Source: Lachnospiraceae bacterium UBA1759 (lineage in GTDB: Bacteria; Bacillota; Clostridia; Lachnospirales; Lachnospiraceae). Taken from it: a stretch of DNA of 45,132 nt. This document shows positions 33,771-40,634 of the stretch, one piece after another. Both the position numbers and the translations under genes were made by a program. The notes under the pieces are model-generated. The model was not told where the DNA came from. It made no database searches and saw only the letters and a program-made list of their open reading frames with translations. The stretch lies in contig DCHF01000001.1 of the NCBI GenBank assembly GCA_002315555.1, positions 148,834-193,965 of the forward strand, read 5' to 3'. Numbering within the stretch: the stretch's first letter is position 1; every line of letters begins with the position of its first letter.

Positions 33771-34181
33771 ATGGTCAGAGAAATCGTACGTGATGTGATG
33801 TTTTTAAGCCGGAAGTCGGAACCGGCCACGGAGGAGGACCTGCAGGTCGGTCGCGATCTTCAGGATACGCTAAAGGCAAACGAGGCACGTTGTGTGGGCA
33901 TGGCAGCCAATATGATCGGTGTGACAAAGAATGTGATCATCGTCAGCATGGGCATGCTGAACGTAGTCATGTTCAATCCGGTGATCACGAAAAAGAGCGG
34001 GCCGTACGAGACGGAGGAGGGCTGCCTGTCGCTTCCCGGCGTGCGGAAAACGATGCGTTATCAGAACATCGAGGTCGAGTACCGTGATTTCATGTGGAAG
34101 CTTCACAAGCAGGCGCTCAGCGGCTGGACAGCACAAATCGTGCAGCATGAAGTGGATCATCTGAGCGGGAAGATCATATGA
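33771..34181 (+). CDS. Peptide deformylase variant
   Basis: A 136-aa protein of the peptide deformylase family, which removes formyl groups from new N-termini. The metal-site motifs EGCLSLP (C85) and QHEVDH (H126, E127, H130) are intact. Motif I is CVGMAANMIG, with Met48 where the canonical enzyme has the conserved Gln of GLAATQ. Short deformylase-like proteins with this change are known as second paralogues in Gram-positive bacteria, and their activity is uncertain. A full-length def may lie elsewhere. Confidence 0.88.
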   Translation: MVREIVRDVMFLSRKSEPATEEDLQVGRDLQDTLKANEARCVGMAANMIGVTKNVIIVSMGMLNVVMFNPVITKKSGPYETEEGCLSLPGVRKTMRYQNIEVEYRDFMWKLHKQALSGWTAQIVQHEVDHLSGKII

Positions 34182-34197
34182 ACGGTAAGGGATATCA

Positions 34198-34229
34198 AAA
34201 AACGGCAGGGAAAACTCCCTGCCGTTTTT
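34198..34229. terminator. Strong bidirectional terminator
   Basis: AAAAACGGCAGGGA (34198-34211) pairs perfectly with TCCCTGCCGTTTTT (34216-34229), loop AAAC. A- and T-tracts on both sides fit the convergent deformylase and GH51 genes. Confidence 0.93.
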
Positions 34230-34271
34230 ATGAAGGATGTTGAAGCTTTTTGTGATGCTTTATGTATGTGT

Positions 34272-35873
34272 TCAGGCTTTTTTGAAACGGAACACATTCC
34301 AGGAGATCGGTTTCAGTTCCGTGGTCACGATGCCGTCTTCGTACACTGCGTCCGGATTCTGTTTGAGCGTCAGAACGTCCTGATTTTCGTAGGTGTTGCG
34401 GGCGTTCGGATCGTCCGAGCACATTTCCAGATGCTCGATAAAACGGTAATCCTTGAAATTCGCGACATCCAGCGTGAACTCATGGGCATCCTCCCAGTCG
34501 GTGTTTCCGACGAATACCGTGAACTCGCCGTCTTCCTCGTTCAGTGCCGCCGCGGCCTGGATGTACGGAACATCTTCAAAACCGTTGTACTGGTTCTGAT
34601 CATCGCCGGCGTAGGGCTCTACGCTGAAGGTCTCCGATTCGACGACCGGCATGATAGAACGCCCCTTCGCATAGCGGATGAGGGAAGTGATGGGATAGTA
34701 GGACGCCGATTTCCAGGTGTGGGTGGCATCGGCCGAGCAGCACATGCCGAGACCGCTCGTCGCGCAGCCGATCTTGACACGGTCCGCATGACGCATGAAG
34801 GCCAGGAAAACACAGGCATTGGCAACCGCGGACGGCATCTCTCCGCCGGCGAACATTCCGCCGAAGTTGTGGAATTCGTTCGGGCTCTGGTAGGTGTACG
34901 GATCCTTCGGGAAGTCAAAGAACATCGATTCGGGGAGGTTTCCGTTCATGCCGGGCGTGAGCGGTTTGGTCGGGCGGCACATGCTTCCGAACTCGTCAAA
35001 GGACAGGTACATGGTCTTTTTCGAACGGAGCTTGGTCTTCACAAGATCACTCAGCGCGATCTCGGTGTTGATGTAGTTTTCGTAGCCCTGGATACCGGCC
35101 ATCAGCTTCGGAATATCACCGAGGGGCGCGTGATGGTAATGATGCAGCGAGATCATATCGACCAGTTCGTAACAGGTCTCCAGCACGGTCTGGTCCCAGC
35201 TAGGGTAATGGGTCATGCAGGGGCAGGAGGAGATGCAGGCGACCGTTTCCACCGTCGGGTCGGTCAGCTTCAGCATCTTCGAGGTCTCCCGGGCCAGATT
35301 GCCGTAGCCCAGCGGATCCTTCTCATACGAACCCATCTGCCACGGACCGTCCATCTCGTTTCCAAGATACCAGGTCCGGACCTTGTAAGGCGCGGTGTGG
35401 CCGTTCTTTTTACGCTCCTCGGACCAGTACGCGCCGTCGTCACCGTTCGTGTAATCAATGAGGTCGATGGCTTCATTGATACCGTCGGTACCGAGATTCA
35501 GGGTGTACATGATCTCCGCGCCGAGGCGCTCGCCCCAGGTCAGGTATTCATCCACGCCGATCTCCTTCGGGATGATCTTCGCGCGGGAACGGTCAAAGAT
35601 CTGCTTGCGGTCTTCCACCGGGCCGATGTTTTCCTTCCAGCGCCAGCCGGAAACAAAATTGCCGCCGAAACGGATCGTGTTCAGGCCGGCCTCTTTCAGA
35701 CCGTCCATGAAGTCCTGACGGAAGCCCATATCGTCCGCGGTCGGGTTATCGGGGCACCACATCCAGCCGTTGACAAAGTTGCCGATGGGTTCCAGGAACG
35801 CGCCGAAAAGGCGCGGGGAAATATCGCCGATCACATAGGAGGGATGTAATGTAACTTTCGATTTTTTAGCCAT
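34272..35873 (-). CDS. GH51 alpha-L-arabinofuranosidase, cytoplasmic
   Basis: A 533-aa enzyme that removes arabinofuranosyl groups from arabinoxylan or arabinan oligosaccharides. The acid/base is E173 (WYLGNEMDGPWQMG) and the nucleophile E294 (MYLSFDEFG); the N-terminal RFGGNFVSGWRW belongs to the GH51 barrel. The C-terminal part is the usual beta-sandwich. No signal peptide. GAGAGG lies upstream of the ATG and a consensus promoter drives it alone. Confidence 0.95.
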   Translation of the reverse strand: MAKKSKVTLHPSYVIGDISPRLFGAFLEPIGNFVNGWMWCPDNPTADDMGFRQDFMDGLKEAGLNTIRFGGNFVSGWRWKENIGPVEDRKQIFDRSRAKIIPKEIGVDEYLTWGERLGAEIMYTLNLGTDGINEAIDLIDYTNGDDGAYWSEERKKNGHTAPYKVRTWYLGNEMDGPWQMGSYEKDPLGYGNLARETSKMLKLTDPTVETVACISSCPCMTHYPSWDQTVLETCYELVDMISLHHYHHAPLGDIPKLMAGIQGYENYINTEIALSDLVKTKLRSKKTMYLSFDEFGSMCRPTKPLTPGMNGNLPESMFFDFPKDPYTYQSPNEFHNFGGMFAGGEMPSAVANACVFLAFMRHADRVKIGCATSGLGMCCSADATHTWKSASYYPITSLIRYAKGRSIMPVVESETFSVEPYAGDDQNQYNGFEDVPYIQAAAALNEEDGEFTVFVGNTDWEDAHEFTLDVANFKDYRFIEHLEMCSDDPNARNTYENQDVLTLKQNPDAVYEDGIVTTELKPISWNVFRFKKA

Positions 35874-35929
35874 GTATGAAACCTCTCTTTCTTGATTATT
35901 GATTCACGGGCCTTGATTCTGTTAGTTGC

Positions 35930-35958
35930 AGTGTACTACCGGTGAAATGATCTGGCAA
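35930..35958 (-). promoter_or_regulatory. SigA-type promoter of the GH51 gene
   Basis: On the minus strand: TTGCCA (35958-35953), a 17-nt spacer, then TACACT (35935-35930), about 57 nt before the start codon. Confidence 0.78.
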
Positions 35959-36016
35959 TGGTTTCTGCGGCTTTGGGGCTGTCGGAGCCAATTAAATCGA
36001 TAATCATAAAGTGATA

Positions 36017-36036
36017 AAGTCCCGGAAAAGGGACTT
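36017..36036. repeat. Inverted repeat near the -35 region of the small membrane genes
   Basis: AAGTCCC and GGGACTT, perfect 7-bp arms with GGAAAA between. A TATACT -10-like box follows at 36046-36051 with no good -35, so the repeat sits where a regulator could act. Alternatively it is just a hairpin. Confidence 0.45.
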
Positions 36037-36082
36037 CATTTTCGCTATACTGCACATAACAAAGGAAACGGGGGACCTTCTT

Positions 36083-36166
36083 ATGGCAGTCGCATTGGAA
36101 AAAACAGTAGTATTTGTCGGGATCTTTGTAATGATGATGTTGTTATGTACGATCGGGGTGATGTAA
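36083..36166 (+). CDS. 27-aa hydrophobic peptide
   Basis: ATG at 36083 (MAVALEKTVVFVGIFVMMML...) after a GGGGGAC site, ending in TAA immediately before the next ATG. The peptide is almost entirely one membrane helix. The length, ribosome binding site and direct junction to the next gene support it being translated. No family recognised; possible small membrane regulator or toxin-like peptide. Confidence 0.55.
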   Translation: MAVALEKTVVFVGIFVMMMLLCTIGVM

Positions 36167-36442
36167 ATGGAAAAGGTATGGGAACGTTTCTGTGATGGTT
36201 TTGAAGCGGCATGGCCGTATGTAAAGAAGGTACTTCTTGTCATCGGGAAGATATGGCTTGGTGTGATCGTTTTCGGCGGTCTTTTGATGTTGACGATGTG
36301 TTATCTTTGCATACGATTGATGATCGGCTTTTTTGCAATGTGCCGCCGTTTGGATATTGCTTTAGGCGCGATCCGGAGAAGTGCGGTGTTTCTGGCGTGG
36401 GACACTGCAATTACATGGTTTATGTGCAGCGGGAAAAGATAA
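36167..36442 (+). CDS. Small membrane protein, 91 aa
   Basis: MEKVWERFCDGFEAAWPYVK, then a long hydrophobic stretch (about residues 22-57) able to form one or two membrane helices, then a basic, Cys-containing tail. The start codon touches the previous stop (TAAATG), so the two are translationally coupled. Its ribosome binding site would lie in the first ORF. It ends on the terminator. Function unknown. Confidence 0.6.
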   Translation: MEKVWERFCDGFEAAWPYVKKVLLVIGKIWLGVIVFGGLLMLTMCYLCIRLMIGFFAMCRRLDIALGAIRRSAVFLAWDTAITWFMCSGKR

Positions 36443-36477
36443 TAAAAAGGGCCTTCCTCATGAAGGCCCTTTTTATT
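36441..36477. terminator. Bidirectional terminator between small ORFs and ssrA
   Basis: Perfect 16-bp arms AATAAAAAGGGCCTTC (36441-36456) and complement (36462-36477), loop CTCAT. It serves both the small membrane genes and the convergent tmRNA gene. Confidence 0.93.
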
Positions 36478-36481
36478 GTTA

Positions 36482-36823
36482 TGGAGTAGAGGGGAGTCGA
36501 ACCCCTGTCCGAAAACCCATCCACCGAACTTTCTACCATTATAGTTTATCTTTTTTTATTCCCTCAATGTGAGCCGGTAAACAGGCGCACATGTTTTGGT
36601 AGCTTCATGAATCTTCCGAAGTCTCAAAGCTTTGACGACGGAGGGCTCCGCATAGTCGAAGCCGGTTGACCGCCGTGCGGAAGCAGCGGGCCGACTCACA
36701 GCAATTAAGCTGCGTATGCTAAATTATCGTTAGCGTTTATGTTTAGGTTCCGTCTTTTTACATGGCACGGTACATGAATGGCTTATCCGGATTCAAAATC
36801 CCCGTCGAAACCGGTACTACCCC
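36482..36823 (-). ncRNA. ssrA: Transfer-messenger RNA (tmRNA)
   Basis: One-piece tmRNA of about 342 nt that rescues stalled ribosomes. On the minus strand the 5' end GGGGTAG (36823-36817) pairs with CTACTCC near the 3' end to form the acceptor stem; the GGTTTCGACGGGG 5' block and the T-arm GGGGTTCGACTCCCC are present. The tag frame at 36734-36705 reads ANDNLAYAA then TAA, a proteolysis tag with the usual AA end. CCA is not encoded after the discriminator A. Confidence 0.96.
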
Positions 36824-36838
36824 AATTTCGCAGGAAAT

Positions 36839-36867
36839 ATCATAACATATTCGCGGCCGGAAGTCAA
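36839..36867 (-). promoter_or_regulatory. SigA-type promoter of ssrA
   Basis: On the minus strand: TTGACT (36867-36862), a 17-nt spacer, then TATGAT (36844-36839). Transcription would start about 8 nt before the mature 5' end of tmRNA, fitting RNase P processing. Confidence 0.85.
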
Positions 36868-36894
36868 ACGGGATCCCTCATTCGATATCGCATC

Positions 36895-36923
36895 TTGCTT
36901 TTGTACGGGAAAGGGGGTATGAT
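36895..36923 (+). promoter_or_regulatory. Promoter of the deacetylase gene
   Basis: TTGCTT (36895-36900), a 17-nt spacer, TATGAT (36918-36923), about 48 nt before the ATG at 36971. Confidence 0.6.
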
Positions 36924-36970
36924 GGGAAATACATTTCAGGTTCGATTCAGTATTCCGAAGGGAGAACGAT

Positions 36971-37891
36971 ATGGGTATTTTTTATTTCCCGGGCTGGGTC
37001 CGGAAGAGTATCACGTTTACGATCGATGACGGCAACATTCCGCTCGACGCCAAATTTATGGCCATCACAAAGCCGGCGGGCATCAAGGGCACGTTCAATC
37101 TGGACACCCCGCTCAAGTTTCTGAAGACGCCGGACGAGTTCCGCAAATTCTACGCGGGCTATGAGATCGCGAACCATTGTCGCTATCACGCGTATCCCTT
37201 CGTCCCGGAACGCCCGGTGACCTTTAAAAACGAGCTTTTCAGCCGTGAGACCGCGGACCGCGCGTTCGGTTACGACGCCGGTGAAGAAGGTCTCTATCGC
37301 ATCTTTACGTACGACTGGACGTATCTGGCAACGGACGATAAATACATGGAACTGGTCGATGCCTGCCAGAAGGAGCTGGAGAGCGTCTTCGGCGCGGGAA
37401 AGATCCGCACCTATATCTGGCCCTGCGGCGGACAGAACAACCCGGAAGTCTTTGAACGCCTGAAGGCTTACGGTTTCCAAAGCATCCGCACGACCGGCTG
37501 CGTGATGGACTCCACCGGTTTTGCGTTCCCTGCGGACCGCATGAACTGGAGCTACAACGCGAACAATATGTGCCTTCGCGAGGCGGCAGCGCTTTATGAC
37601 ACCTTCCCGGATGACGGCGAACTCAAATTCTTCTGCTTCGGCGTCCATTCCCATGACTTTGAAAACGCCAAAAACTGGTACGTTCTGGAGGAATTCTGCG
37701 AGAAGTACGGCAATCGTCCCGAGGACTTCTGGTACGCGTCCGTCGGAGATATTTTTGACTACGAGGATGCGGTGAAGGCAGCCGTCGTTACGGAAGAGAA
37801 GATCGAGAATCCTTCGGGAGTCGACCTCTACGTTATTGTGAACGGAGAGAAGAGGATCGTGCCCGCAGGAGAAACGCTTATACCGGTGTGA
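36971..37891 (+). CDS. Polysaccharide deacetylase family protein (CE4/NodB)
   Basis: A 306-aa metal-dependent deacetylase-like protein. The catalytic base/metal pair is D19-D20 (TFTIDDG) and the metal-binding His pair H69 and H73 (ANHCRYH). A C-terminal FFCFGVHSHDF supplies the later His motif. It has no signal peptide, unusual for a peptidoglycan deacetylase, so a soluble N-acetyl sugar or oligosaccharide is plausible. GGGAG precedes the ATG. The PAP2-type gene follows after 79 nt. Confidence 0.86.
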   Translation: MGIFYFPGWVRKSITFTIDDGNIPLDAKFMAITKPAGIKGTFNLDTPLKFLKTPDEFRKFYAGYEIANHCRYHAYPFVPERPVTFKNELFSRETADRAFGYDAGEEGLYRIFTYDWTYLATDDKYMELVDACQKELESVFGAGKIRTYIWPCGGQNNPEVFERLKAYGFQSIRTTGCVMDSTGFAFPADRMNWSYNANNMCLREAAALYDTFPDDGELKFFCFGVHSHDFENAKNWYVLEEFCEKYGNRPEDFWYASVGDIFDYEDAVKAAVVTEEKIENPSGVDLYVIVNGEKRIVPAGETLIPV

Positions 37892-37970
37892 GCACCCGCA
37901 TAAGAAGCGTATAGATGACCGCACGGGGCGGGAGGTGCTCCGGACAGCATTCACGTAAAAGGAGGTTTTT

Positions 37971-38672
37971 ATGCTCCGTACATTAAAAAAGATCCCGGCC
38001 TACGGCTGGATCCTAGGTATCGTTTATTACATTCTTCAGTACGGTATGTACCGTCTGGGGGACTTTTTGAGTGACGTCATCGGCACGAAGGCAAATCCCT
38101 GGTGCCCGAAGATCGCCTGCATCGACGACCGGATCGGTGTCATCTCGATCTTTGTCGTGATCTATGTTTTTTCTTATGTTTTCTGGGTCTGCGGACCGAT
38201 TGCCGTATCCCTTACAAAGAAAGCGAATTTCATCAACTACATTATCGGGCTTTCCGCGGCCTACGTCGTCGGGTTCCTGATCTTTGTATTCGCGCCGTCC
38301 TACATGGACCGCGTGGCGGAAGGACTTATGACGGCGGTGAAGGGGAATGGTCCGTTTGATACCATGCTGCGCGGCATTTATGCCGCCGATGGCAGCGACA
38401 TCGCTTTCAACCTGTTTCCGTCGTACCATTGCCTGATCAGCCTGTACTGCTACCTCGGCATCCGGAAGCAGCCGGAGATCTCACGGGGCTTCAAGATCTA
38501 CACCGCTGTAATGGTAGTGCTCATCTGTATGTCCACGCTGTTCACGAAGCAGCACTACATCATCGACATGGTGGGCGGCCTCGGCATTTCGCTCGTCTGC
38601 TATCTGATCGTGGAGAAGCTGGATCCCGCAAAGAAGATCCTGGAAAAGAAGGCAAAGACTATTTCCGAATAA
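37971..38672 (+). CDS. PAP2-superfamily membrane phosphatase
   Basis: A 233-aa protein with about six membrane helices. Catalytic motifs: FPSYHC (S151, H153) and STLFTKQHYIIDMVGG (H195, D199), the PAP2/inositol-phosphotransferase signature. It may dephosphorylate a lipid phosphate such as undecaprenyl pyrophosphate or phosphatidate. AAAGGAGG precedes the ATG. Operon partner of the deacetylase. Confidence 0.88.
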   Translation: MLRTLKKIPAYGWILGIVYYILQYGMYRLGDFLSDVIGTKANPWCPKIACIDDRIGVISIFVVIYVFSYVFWVCGPIAVSLTKKANFINYIIGLSAAYVVGFLIFVFAPSYMDRVAEGLMTAVKGNGPFDTMLRGIYAADGSDIAFNLFPSYHCLISLYCYLGIRKQPEISRGFKIYTAVMVVLICMSTLFTKQHYIIDMVGGLGISLVCYLIVEKLDPAKKILEKKAKTISE

Positions 38673-38699
38673 AAGCCCACACAGCGTTCCGTAAAGATA

Positions 38700-38743
38700 A
38701 ACGGACATGTTACCGGACTCAAAAGTCCGGTAACATGTCCGTT
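38700..38743. terminator. Long bidirectional hairpin terminator
   Basis: Perfect 19-bp arms (38700-38718 and 38725-38743), loop TCAAAA. The right arm and loop lie inside the last codons and stop of the minus-strand hydrolase. T-tracts are short (TTATTTCTT), so strength is uncertain. Confidence 0.75.
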
Positions 38744-39660
38744 ATTTCTTCGAGCGGAAGCGTATGCCCGTATCCCTCCAGGCGGCGGATCGTAACGCGG
38801 TCGTTTCCCGAAAAAGCTTCTTCAAACAGGTCGATTCCGTATTTCGGCAGCACGACGTCATCGTCCGTGCCCTGAACGATCATCACCCGCGCGTCCGAAT
38901 TCCGCACACCGTCGCATACGGTATACGTGCTGTATGCCCCGAATTTCAAGCGTTCGTAGAGCTTGACGTAGGGGAGCAGGAGGTTCACGACGGGGCCCAC
39001 GTATTTTCCCGCTTCGGCGCGAAGCATATCGGAGGATGCGTTAAAGCCGGAGAGGAGGACCGCGGTCCGGATCTCCGGATGGTCCTTCAAAACGGCACCT
39101 GCGGAATAAGCGCCCCAGCTGTGTCCGATGACCGCGACTTCCATCCCGCGGCATTCATCCAGTGACTCCGCAAAGTCCAGTGCGTGATCGATGTCGATGA
39201 CACCCTGCACAAGTCCGCCGGTATAGGTACCTTCGCTTTTACCGAAGCTGTAGGCATCATAGGCAAATACGGGATACCCATTGCGTGCGAGTGTGACGAT
39301 GAGCCCGGTATACGCGCGGTGATCCGATCCGATGCCGTGAGCAAATACGATGAGGGTATTTGGATCCGTGATGTCTTTCGTATCCTCAACATTCATGCTG
39401 TACAGATAGCCGGAAAGCTTCCTTCCGCGGTCCGTTTCAAACGAGTATTCCTTGCAGGAAAGCTCCGGGTAGTCCGAAGGCATCGGCCCGCCGGACTCCT
39501 TTTCCGTAAAGAGGAAGCGGAAGACCGCTTCGTATCCGACGGCATTCGATACCGGCATGAATACAAGGGTAAACATAAGGATCCATAGGAGAAGCCTCCG
39601 GAGGATCTTTTTCTTTTTGGGTGCGGCACCGGCCGCGGGCTTACGGGAAGGTTCGTTCAT
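38719..39660 (-). CDS. Alpha/beta hydrolase with N-terminal membrane anchor
   Basis: A 313-aa serine hydrolase. The start is the ATG at 39660 (MNEPSRKPAAGAAP), after AAAGGAAC; the longer open frame upstream crosses the promoter. A basic N-terminus is followed by a membrane helix at about 25-45. HGIGSDHRAY (oxyanion region), GHSWGAYS (nucleophile Ser), QGTDDDVV (Asp) and GYGHTLP (His) mark the catalytic triad. Lipase/peptidase-like; substrate unknown. Divergent from the sugar isomerase gene. Confidence 0.88.
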   Translation of the reverse strand: MNEPSRKPAAGAAPKKKKILRRLLLWILMFTLVFMPVSNAVGYEAVFRFLFTEKESGGPMPSDYPELSCKEYSFETDRGRKLSGYLYSMNVEDTKDITDPNTLIVFAHGIGSDHRAYTGLIVTLARNGYPVFAYDAYSFGKSEGTYTGGLVQGVIDIDHALDFAESLDECRGMEVAVIGHSWGAYSAGAVLKDHPEIRTAVLLSGFNASSDMLRAEAGKYVGPVVNLLLPYVKLYERLKFGAYSTYTVCDGVRNSDARVMIVQGTDDDVVLPKYGIDLFEEAFSGNDRVTIRRLEGYGHTLPLEEITDMLPDF

Positions 39661-39691
39661 AGCGGTTCCTTTGTTTCGTTCTGATACGAAC

Positions 39692-39720
39692 AGTATAAAA
39701 GCGGCACGCGTTTTTTTCAA
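39692..39720 (-). promoter_or_regulatory. Promoter of the minus-strand hydrolase
   Basis: On the minus strand: TTGAAA (39720-39715), a 17-nt spacer, TATACT (39697-39692). The -35 lies in the left arm of the shared inverted repeat. Confidence 0.78.
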
Positions 39721-39741
39721 GAACCCCGAATTGTTCTTGAA
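39716..39741. promoter_or_regulatory. Shared operator-like inverted repeat between divergent promoters
   Basis: Perfect 9-bp arms TTCAAGAAC and GTTCTTGAA, 8-nt spacer CCCGAATT. Each arm covers the -35 box of one of the two divergent promoters, an arrangement typical of one regulator controlling both genes. Confidence 0.7.
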
Positions 39742-39765
39742 CCCTTTTTCAACATCTGCTATAGT
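39737..39765 (+). promoter_or_regulatory. Promoter of the sugar isomerase operon
   Basis: TTGAAC (39737-39742), a 17-nt spacer, TATAGT (39760-39765), 28 nt before the ATG at 39794. The -35 lies in the right arm of the inverted repeat. Confidence 0.8.
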
Positions 39766-39793
39766 CGGTTTATCAACATTTTTGGAGGCCATT

Positions 39794-40633
39794 ATGAGCA
39801 AAAAACTTCCGGTCGGCATCCAGGTCTACGGCCTGCGCGACCTTCTTGAAAATACCCCCGAAAACTTCGAAAAGGTCATGCGCGAAGTGAAGGCGATCGG
39901 CTATGACGGCGTGGAGCTTGCCGGTCTTTACGGCATTGCCCCGGAGGAGGTCCGTGAAATTCTGGACCGCACGGGACTCCGCGCGATGAGCGCGCACGTG
40001 CCCTTTGATGATATGGTCCATAACCTTGATCAGGTCATCGCGGATTACAAGACCATCGGTGTGGACTACCTGGTCATGCCGTATCTTGCACCGGAATACC
40101 GCCCGGCGGAGCCGGAAAACTTCGTGGCTTTTCTTGAAACGCTGAAGACGATCGGAAAAAAGATCCACGAAAACGGTCTGGAGCTTCTGTATCATAACCA
40201 TGATTTTGAATTTGTGCGGATGCCGGACGGCGGGTACGGATACGATGTTATGTTTGAGACCATTGCCCCGGAGGAACTGAAGCCGGAGCTTGATACCTGC
40301 TGGTGCGATGTTGCCACCGGACGCGCGACCGAGTACATTCAAAAGTACGCCGGCCGCATTCCGGTCGTCCATCTGAAGGACTACATCAAAAAGGGCAGCG
40401 TCACGAATATGTACAAACTGATCGGCGTGGAAACGGAGGAAGCGAAGGAGGAGACCGGCTATTTCGGTTTCCGTCCGGTGGGCTTCGGGCAGATGATCTG
40501 GGAGCCGGTGCTTCAGGCATCCCTGGATGCGGGCACCGCGTGGGTCGTTGTTGAGCAGGATGAGCATTATGAGCTTTCCCCGATGGAATGCGCAAGACGA
40601 AGCCGCGAATACCTCCGCATCCTGGGCTGGTAA
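39794..40633 (+). CDS. Sugar phosphate isomerase/epimerase (xylose isomerase-like TIM barrel)
   Basis: A 279-aa AP-endonuclease-2-type TIM barrel. Typical barrel motifs: GYDGVELAGLYG (metal Glu), MSAHVPF, LLYHNHDFEF (His), ELDTCW (Asp) and PVVHLKDY. The start is the ATG at 39794, 5 nt after GGAGG. Such enzymes isomerise or epimerise sugars, inosose or keto-acids; the substrate is unknown. Overlaps no promoter and is 1 nt from the next gene. Confidence 0.9.
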   Translation: MSKKLPVGIQVYGLRDLLENTPENFEKVMREVKAIGYDGVELAGLYGIAPEEVREILDRTGLRAMSAHVPFDDMVHNLDQVIADYKTIGVDYLVMPYLAPEYRPAEPENFVAFLETLKTIGKKIHENGLELLYHNHDFEFVRMPDGGYGYDVMFETIAPEELKPELDTCWCDVATGRATEYIQKYAGRIPVVHLKDYIKKGSVTNMYKLIGVETEEAKEETGYFGFRPVGFGQMIWEPVLQASLDAGTAWVVVEQDEHYELSPMECARRSREYLRILGW

Positions 40634-40634
40634 C

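Noticed and set aside
34230..35849. Long plus-strand open frame opposite the GH51 gene
   Set aside because: Antisense shadow; begins at the terminator and has no family motifs, while GH51 catalytic residues are clear on the minus strand.
39661..39819. N-terminal extension of the minus-strand hydrolase
   Set aside because: Would translate through its own promoter and the shared inverted repeat; the ATG at 39660 has a ribosome binding site and a proper membrane-anchor start.
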